The notes under the pieces are model-generated. The model was not told where the DNA came from, did not search any database, and worked only from the letters and a program-made list of their open reading frames with translations. Positions 59,167 to 64,000 of a stretch of 64,000 bases of DNA are shown here, in pieces; position 1 is the first letter of the stretch; the number at the start of each line of letters is the position of its first letter. This stretch comes from Ignavibacteriales bacterium. GTDB lineage: Bacteria; Bacteroidota; Ignavibacteria; Ignavibacteriales; Ignavibacteriaceae. The translations under genes and the position numbers were made by a program. The stretch spans positions 124,001 through 188,000 of the forward strand of contig JADJNX010000007.1 of the NCBI GenBank assembly GCA_016714125.1, read 5' to 3'.

Positions 59167-60535
59167 ATGCAAGAAGTTATTTATTTTATTATCGTGATAG
59201 CTATCCTCGTGTTTGTTCACGAGCTTGGTCATTTTATCGCGGCAAAACTTACGGGAATGAGAACCGAAGCCTTTTCGATTGGATTTGGCAAGAGAGTGAT
59301 CGGATGGAGCAAGTCGAAAGGACTCTCTTTGGACCACTTCCTGAAGATATCGATCTTGAAGGGTGTACCGATTATCGCCTCTGCTGGATGCCACTTGGCG
59401 GATATGTTAAAATATCCGGGATGGTTGATGAAAGTTTTGATACCGAATATTCGTCGAGTGAACCAAAACCTTACGAATTCAGATCAAAATCAGCTCCTGC
59501 AAAGATTTTTGTGATTCTTGGTGGTATCCTCATGAATCTTATCCTCGCGATAGTGATATTTTTGGGGAATGAACATTTCGATTGGTAAACAACTGGTCGA
59601 GACAAGAGAATTAAAATATATTCCTAAAGCATCATTTGCTGAAAACAGGGTTTTCTCTCAGGTGATTCAATCGCAGCAATCAACGGCACCAAAGTAAAAT
59701 ATCTTCACGAAATCAGTGAACAGGTATTTCTTCACAATGCCGGCAAAGACCTTGTTGTTGAGTATGTACGCGATGGAGAATTAAAGTCGGTAACGATTCC
59801 TAAAAAGGAAGTTCCAAAAGATGAAGCTGCGGGACCATTGTTCCCACTGGTTGACAGAGCAGCACCTTTCATCGAAGACCTTGAACCCGGAACCCCGGCT
59901 GCAAAAGCAGGTCTTAAAAGAGGAGATAAAATCCTCACCATCAATTCAGAAAACATCGCCTCTGTGGCACATGTTATTGAAGTGATTTCAGCTTCCCCCG
60001 ATAAAGCAGTTCAAGTCGCTGTTCTCAGAGGAAAAGACACCGTTCAGATGGCAGTCACCCCAAAAAAGATGAAGCGGGACAGGGAAAAGTTGGAATCCAA
60101 CTTGGCGGAATTGTTGATTCTTCACAGTTAACAATATATGATTACGGATTTTTTGAAGCGGGCGGAAAAAGTATCGAACAAATTGGTACCGTCACCGTTC
60201 TTACATTTTCAATGCTCGGAAAAGTTATAACTGGCGATCTTGCTTTTGGTAAAGCATTTGGTGGACCTGTTAAAATTGCACAATATGCAGCAAAATCAGC
60301 CGATGTTGGAATACTTGGATTTTTGAACTTTATTGCGATGCTTTCACTAAGTCTTGCAATATTTAATCTCTTCCCAATCCCGGTTCTCGATGGTGGTCAC
60401 CTTGTATTCATCATAATTGAATCAATTATCAGAAGAGAAATTTCAGTAAAAATCAAACTCAGAATCATGAACACCGGTATGGCGCTCCTGATCGGGCTTA
60501 TGGTCTTTGTACTTTACAATGATATCTTTGGTTAG
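59167..60535 (+). CDS. rseP: RIP metalloprotease RseP / site-2 protease (several frameshifts)
   Basis: An intramembrane zinc protease. The zinc motif HELGH is in the first helix (VFVHELGHFIAAKLTG) and the partner LDGGH occurs near 60385 (NLFPIPVLDGGHLVFIIIES). Between them at least one PDZ domain is readable (LEPGTPAAKAGLKRGDKILT, 59880-59942). Breaks are seen near 59310, 59580, 59660 and 60090. Reassembled length is about 455 residues. The dxr-rseP order is common in bacteria. AAGGAG stands about 15 bases before the ATG. It normally cleaves anti-sigma factors or remnant signal peptides. Confidence 0.88.
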
Positions 60536-60690
60536 CAATTATTAGGTATTAATTATTAAGATTGTCGGGTGTTAAGCCGTGTAAAGCCGACCCAATCCAA
60601 GTTTTGCTTACTTTTTTTATAAATCAACGCCCATCCTTATATTTGAGAATCCTTAAGTAGTTGACTAAACGGTTATCATTCCATAAAACA

Positions 60691-61766
60691 TCATTCTGAT
60701 TTCACATTTTGAACAACCCAGTTCGGGCCTTTGAGAATGTGTGAGGTTGGATAACGGGTTCGTAAAATCATTCTTTGACGGATGTGAGTCTGGCGCCTTC
60801 TTGTGCCGTCAGTTTTGGAATCAAGTAAGTCTTTGGTAACTTCCACTTCAACCCCCAGACCGGCAAAGGAAAAGAGTGGTTTTAATACAAAATTCTCAAG
60901 ATCTGCGGGATATTCTTTGAGATCGGAGAGAAAATGACATTCAGGGACAAATGGTCCCTTCAGGTAAGGGAGTGAATATTTGCTAATCAGGAAAAACCAG
61001 TCGGGGTGCCCCACCCAATGGACATCAAGGTCTTCCTGAAAAGAGAATGATGCCTTAACATCTTTCCTGAATAACTCATCATAAATTACGCGGTTATAAA
61101 TCCTGTCAATTTGGATTTCTCTTCCACCCTCTTTATAAAAAAGTTTTTTTCCTTTTTTAATCACATCTGTGATGCAAACAGGCTTTACGCCCGTGTATCT
61201 TTCGGTGACAACAAAATCTATTAGTGTTTTTGTGTGTCGGGTTCAATTTCCAGAAGGATTACATTTTCGGGATCAGAATCACCCAATAAAGTTTTTTTCA
61301 GGAGTTCGATGTAAGACTCTTTGTCGAGTCCACTGTAGAATGCAGTGTAATTTTCAGGTAATTGATGATGCCTTTGGAAAACTTCATCGTAATAGACCTG
61401 AAAACCGTATAAAGAGGGGAAACCCTGTAACTCGATCAGTTTAGGTATAAATCCACCTTTTCCATCATCACAGATGGCAAAATCGATCTGCAAAAATACG
61501 GGATGATCTTCGCGGTTTGGTACAGCAAGTCCATCAGGAATTGAAGCCTCGGCATATTTCCTGTATTCATCAGTATCAAGCTGTGTAATGATATCGTCGC
61601 AAGCTTCCTCAAGTGTCTTTGTGAGTTCACCCGAAAGGAAAAGGGGTGTTTCACAAACCCTGAAATCGATTTTCACTCCTTCAGAGCTGTTCAAATCCTC
61701 TACAAATGAATTATACCGTTCTTCTGTAAAACCTTCGTTATACAGGGATCTAATGTCTTTTACCAT
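60691..61766 (-). pseudogene. conserved hypothetical protein, ATP-grasp-like (frameshifted)
   Basis: Readable in pieces: 61766-61221, then after a shift near 61215 (expected DTQKTLIDFVVTERYTGVKP) on to 60691. The second half carries LENFVLKPLFSFAGLGVEVE followed by VTKDLL, a lysine-then-glycine pattern like the ATP-binding loop of ATP-grasp enzymes. The frame then degrades near 60795. I recognise no named family; the likeness to ATP-grasp ligases is moderate. It lies on the same strand and downstream of a GCS2 amidoligase and a second ATP-grasp gene, supporting a shared peptide/amide-ligase pathway. Confidence 0.5.
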
Positions 61767-61805
61767 AGCCGTGTTGTTAGTTGCAAAATTAAAATTTGAA
61801 CGGGA

Positions 61806-61926
61806 GAGTACTTGAGTACCAGAGTGACTCGAGTACTTGAGTAATTGAATTTACCGTCTTTCTTATTCTGTTAAAGGTTAGGACTTCCTGTGCCTGAGTA
61901 TTCGACACTCAAGTACTCAGGTACTC
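61806..61926. repeat. GAGTACTTGAGT direct and inverted repeats
   Basis: GAGTACTTGAGTA occurs at 61806-61818 and 61831-61843, and its reverse complement ACTCAAGTACTC at 61907-61918, followed by AGGTACTCATG. The block fills the gap between the hypothetical gene and the GCS2 gene and could fold into a long hairpin. Confidence 0.75.
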
Positions 61927-61933
61927 ATGTCAC

Positions 61934-62735
61934 TCATTTTCTTAAGTCCAACCCCGTATGGGTCTCATCAATTATGTAGTCGGTAACATTTTTAAGATCG
62001 TAGCTCTGTTCCCAGACTCTGAGTTGTCTGTCGGAACCGGTACCCATCTCAAGAATTTTGTGTACATAATTGATTTCTTCGCGGCTGTCGAGATCGTCAA
62101 TAACATCATCAACAAAATCGAGCAGTTCGTGGATCAAGTCGGTGGTTGGCACTTCCTCTCTTTTTCCAAAATCGATCAACTTACCGTTAATGCCATATCT
62201 TGAAGCGCGGAATTTGTTTTCAGCAATCAATGCTCTTCTATAGAGACGGAAACTGAGTTTTTGGCGAATGATGCGATAAAGTTTTACCACAACAGCCTGC
62301 ATTAGAGCGGTTAACGCGATTGTTTCATCTGCTCTCATCGGAATGTCGCAGATTCTGAACTCAATCGTTGGGAAAAACGGATGGAGCCTGATATCCCACC
62401 AGATTTTTTTGGCGTTATCGATACAATTTGTTTTCACGAGCAGATTTACATAGTTGTCATACTCGCCGATCGACATAAAATAATCAGGAATACCTGTTCT
62501 CGGGAAACGGTCAAATACTTTAACACGGTAACTGTGGAAACCGGTGTTTCTTCCCACCCAAAAAGGGGAATTGGTTGAGAGTGCAAAGATTCGGTTATTC
62601 TTTGGTCTTTCCAGTGAGAAAAAGGATGTGTTCCGGCTGCTGCAATTCTTAAATTGTTTTTGAAAGCAAGTTTTGCCAGCTCACTGCGAAGTCGAAAAAC
62701 TTCCGATTTAGCTTCTTTGATGTTTTTACAAACGC
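61934..62735 (-). pseudogene. GCS2/YbdK-type carboxylate-amine ligase (truncated, internal deletion)
   Basis: The C-terminal two thirds of a glutamate-cysteine-ligase-2 family amidoligase are visible: CKNIKEAKSEVFRLRSELAK, AAAGTHPFSHWKDQRIT, then (after a jump) STNSPFWVGRNTGFHSYRVK, FDRFPRTGIPDYF and IWWDIRLHP. Two losses are evident. The N-terminus with the catalytic acidic residues is missing, so CKNIKEAK follows ATP-grasp sequence directly in frame. Some 40-50 residues between DQRITES and LSTNSPF are also absent (the family has RYKxLVEDY...HVHVG there). The family ligates amino acids to carboxylates. The losses are probably assembly deletions, since the surrounding sequence is well conserved. 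Confidence 0.75.
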
Positions 62736-63655
62736 CGGTAACAAAGTTGCCCCAGGCAGTATTAAATTTATTAGCGTTATACTTTTTAGCTTTTCTTATT
62801 GCCATGTTGGCAGTAGCTTCAACCACCCACTCAAAATTCTCTTCACCAACCGAGTAAACATCAGCATCGGGTGCCGGATTACAAAAATCGATTGCAAAGG
62901 AACACCATCTCTTACGGCAAATTCAACTGTGTTGAAGTCATATCCAAGAGCGTTGTTAAGTTTCAGCACATCTTCCTTGATCTTTGCGAGAAGACCCTTG
63001 CCGTATTTCAGTTTTTCTCTGACATAACGGAGGTGATGTGGCTGTTTGGGATCGTAGGCCATAATTCTGACATCTTTTTGATCGATGCAATAACAGCGGA
63101 AATAATCAGTGAACTGAATCTCCTCCTGCAACATCATAACAAGCTGACCTGTTTCGTTGTAGGCTTTAAAAACTGTTCTTTGTCTTCAACTCTGTAAACA
63201 TTTTTCCATCCACCACCTGCAAATGGCTTAAAGAATGCAGGAAATCCAACATAATCAAATATACCATCCCAATCGAGAGGATATTTAAGGTTTCTAAACG
63301 ACTTTGTTGTTGTGTCAGGTGGATGCACATTTGAAGGAAGTATTACAGTTTTTGGAACCGCAACACCTGATGAAAGTGCAAGAGCGTTGTTGAAAAATTT
63401 ATCATCGGCACTCCACCAGAAAGGGTTGTTAACCACTGATGTTCCGGCAATCGCTTCGTTTTTTAACATTGCACGATAAAAGGGACATCCTGCGAGATTC
63501 TGTCGATAATTACTGCATAACCAAGACTGACCTTATAACTTTATCGATCTGAACATACTCGGCGACAATATCTTTTTCCTTTTTTGAGTTTACTCTCTCC
63601 ACAAAAGCTGGTGGAAAGGTTTCTTCCATTCCGAAAAGTATTCCAATTTTTTTCA
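62736..63655 (-). pseudogene. ATP-grasp ligase (frameshifted)
   Basis: The start at 63655 reads MKKIGILFGMEETFPPAFVE. After a shift near 63530 the frame continues LGYAVIIDRISQDVPFYRAM, then NNALALSSGVAVPKTVILP. The glycine-rich ATP loop is in FFKPFAGGGWKNVYRV, and the metal-binding end reads VEFAVRDGVPFAIDFCNPAP after a further shift near 62885. These are hallmarks of ATP-grasp carboxylate-amine ligases related to RimK/glutathione synthetase. The C-terminus runs in frame into the truncated GCS2 gene, which I take to be an assembly deletion rather than a natural fusion. The substrate is unknown. Confidence 0.75.
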
Positions 63656-63820
63656 TTATTGTTCCATTGGTTAAGTTTTTTACAGTCTATTTAATCGTAT
63701 TTGGGTCCATTGATGAAAGAGGTATGAATAGAATCCAATTTACGAAAAAAAATTGAAATTAAGAATATTCAACTTTCATTTTTGGAAATTTGTTGTGTAT
63801 TAGCTATAAATTGAGGATAG

Positions 63821-63908
63821 TTCCACGGATTGCACGGATTTAGCACGGATTTCCACGGATGGATTTATAATTTCTTCCTTTGCGTTCTTTGCGTTCTTTG
63901 CGGTTAAA
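63821..63908. repeat. CACGGATT and TTCTTTGCG intergenic repeats
   Basis: Four CACGGAT units occur at 63821-63862, followed at 63878-63908 by CTTTGCGTTCTTTGCGTTCT and TTGCGGTTAAA. Short phrases of this kind recur in intergenic regions of many Bacteroidota/Chlorobi genomes from my recollection. The 63656-63820 stretch before it shows no feature. Confidence 0.65.
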
Positions 63909-64000
63909 TTTTCCTGAATTTTGGGAAAATCCTTCCTGTTGTTTTCTGAAAATTGAGGTAGTCGTCGCCAAAACGGGAGATCAGTTTTTTCTCTTCAAAC
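63904..64000 (-). CDS. C-terminus of an isoprenylcysteine methyltransferase-like protein (partial)
   Basis: The last 31 codons of a gene that continues beyond the window: EEKKLISRFGDDYLNFQKTT, then GRIFPKFRKI and a TAA. The pattern E-E-x-x-L-x-x-x-FG-x-x-Y-x-x-Y/F-x-x-x-T-GR-x-x-PK is the typical tail of membrane methyltransferases of the ICMT/PEMT family. The assignment rests on this tail only. Confidence 0.6.
   Translation of the reverse strand, partial: FEEKKLISRFGDDYLNFQKTTGRIFPKFRKI

Noticed and set aside
62440..63655. Natural ATP-grasp-GCS2 fusion enzyme like GshF
   Set aside because: The order is reversed relative to GshF, and the GCS2 part lacks its N-terminal catalytic region and has a further internal gap.
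1..64000. tRNA or rRNA genes and prophage or insertion-sequence genes
   Set aside because: I looked through the intergenic gaps and found no cloverleaf-like sequence, no rRNA segments, no transposase or phage structural genes.

Overview
The window is about 64 kb of an AT-rich bacterial chromosome, probably from the Bacteroidota/Chlorobiota side of the tree and most likely an Ignavibacteria-like member. This is inferred from C-terminal type IX secretion sorting domains on a subtilase and an FG-GAP protein, TAnnTTTG -7 promoter boxes, weak Shine-Dalgarno sites, small families such as DUF6132 and DUF6328, and an Hdr-Flx electron-bifurcation operon. It holds a chromosomal origin: rpmH-rnpA-yidC leave leftwards, and dnaA and then dnaN-recF-DUF721-gyrB-gyrA lie rightwards, with DnaA boxes on both sides of dnaA.

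Layout. 0-5 kb: murQ, a PAP2 phosphatase and mfd. 5-10.6 kb: mscL, hslVU and a patatin-Omp85 protein. 10.6-15.2 kb: yidC-rnpA-rpmH, origin, dnaA, origin. 15.2-20.5 kb: a DUF47/Pit phosphate pair, a large SppA and an outer-membrane protein. 20.7-27.7 kb: dnaN to gyrA. 27.7-30 kb: a small membrane protein and two tandem outer-membrane paralogues. 30.3-36.1 kb: two different glutamate dehydrogenases flanking a receiver/PEP-synthase-like fusion and a zinc-ribbon microprotein. 36.1-38.3 kb: secreted FG-GAP and PEGA proteins. 38.8-43.3 kb: a heterodimeric ABC exporter split by a 2-hydroxyacid dehydrogenase gene. 43.4 kb: fbp. 44.6-51.3 kb: hdrCBA-flxDCBA on the minus strand with a divergent MarR regulator. 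52-54 kb: a GH13 protein and a Nudix hydrolase. 54.4-57.3 kb: a type IX-exported subtilase. 57.5-60.5 kb: a membrane protein, dxr and rseP. 60.7-63.7 kb: an ATP-grasp/GCS2 amidoligase cluster. The window ends in the C-terminus of an isoprenylcysteine methyltransferase-like gene.

Sequence quality shapes the whole reading. Many housekeeping genes (mfd, mscL, yidC, dnaA, gyrB, gdhA, hdrA, dxr, rseP) carry single-base frameshifts, usually a missing base and often in a homopolymer. Some have larger internal losses (gyrB, the GCS2 gene) or a chimeric end (fbp), and there is an almost pure G/C tract at 54.15-54.33 kb. These are most simply draft-assembly errors, so I annotate such loci over their full reconstructed extent and say where the frame breaks.

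The biologically most interesting items are the receiver-PPDK fusion in the glutamate dehydrogenase operon, the ATP-grasp/GCS2 amidoligase cluster, a GH13 protein lacking two of its three catalytic acids, the Hdr-Flx operon, and a dnaA promoter whose -7 box and expected transcription start are covered by a DnaA box.
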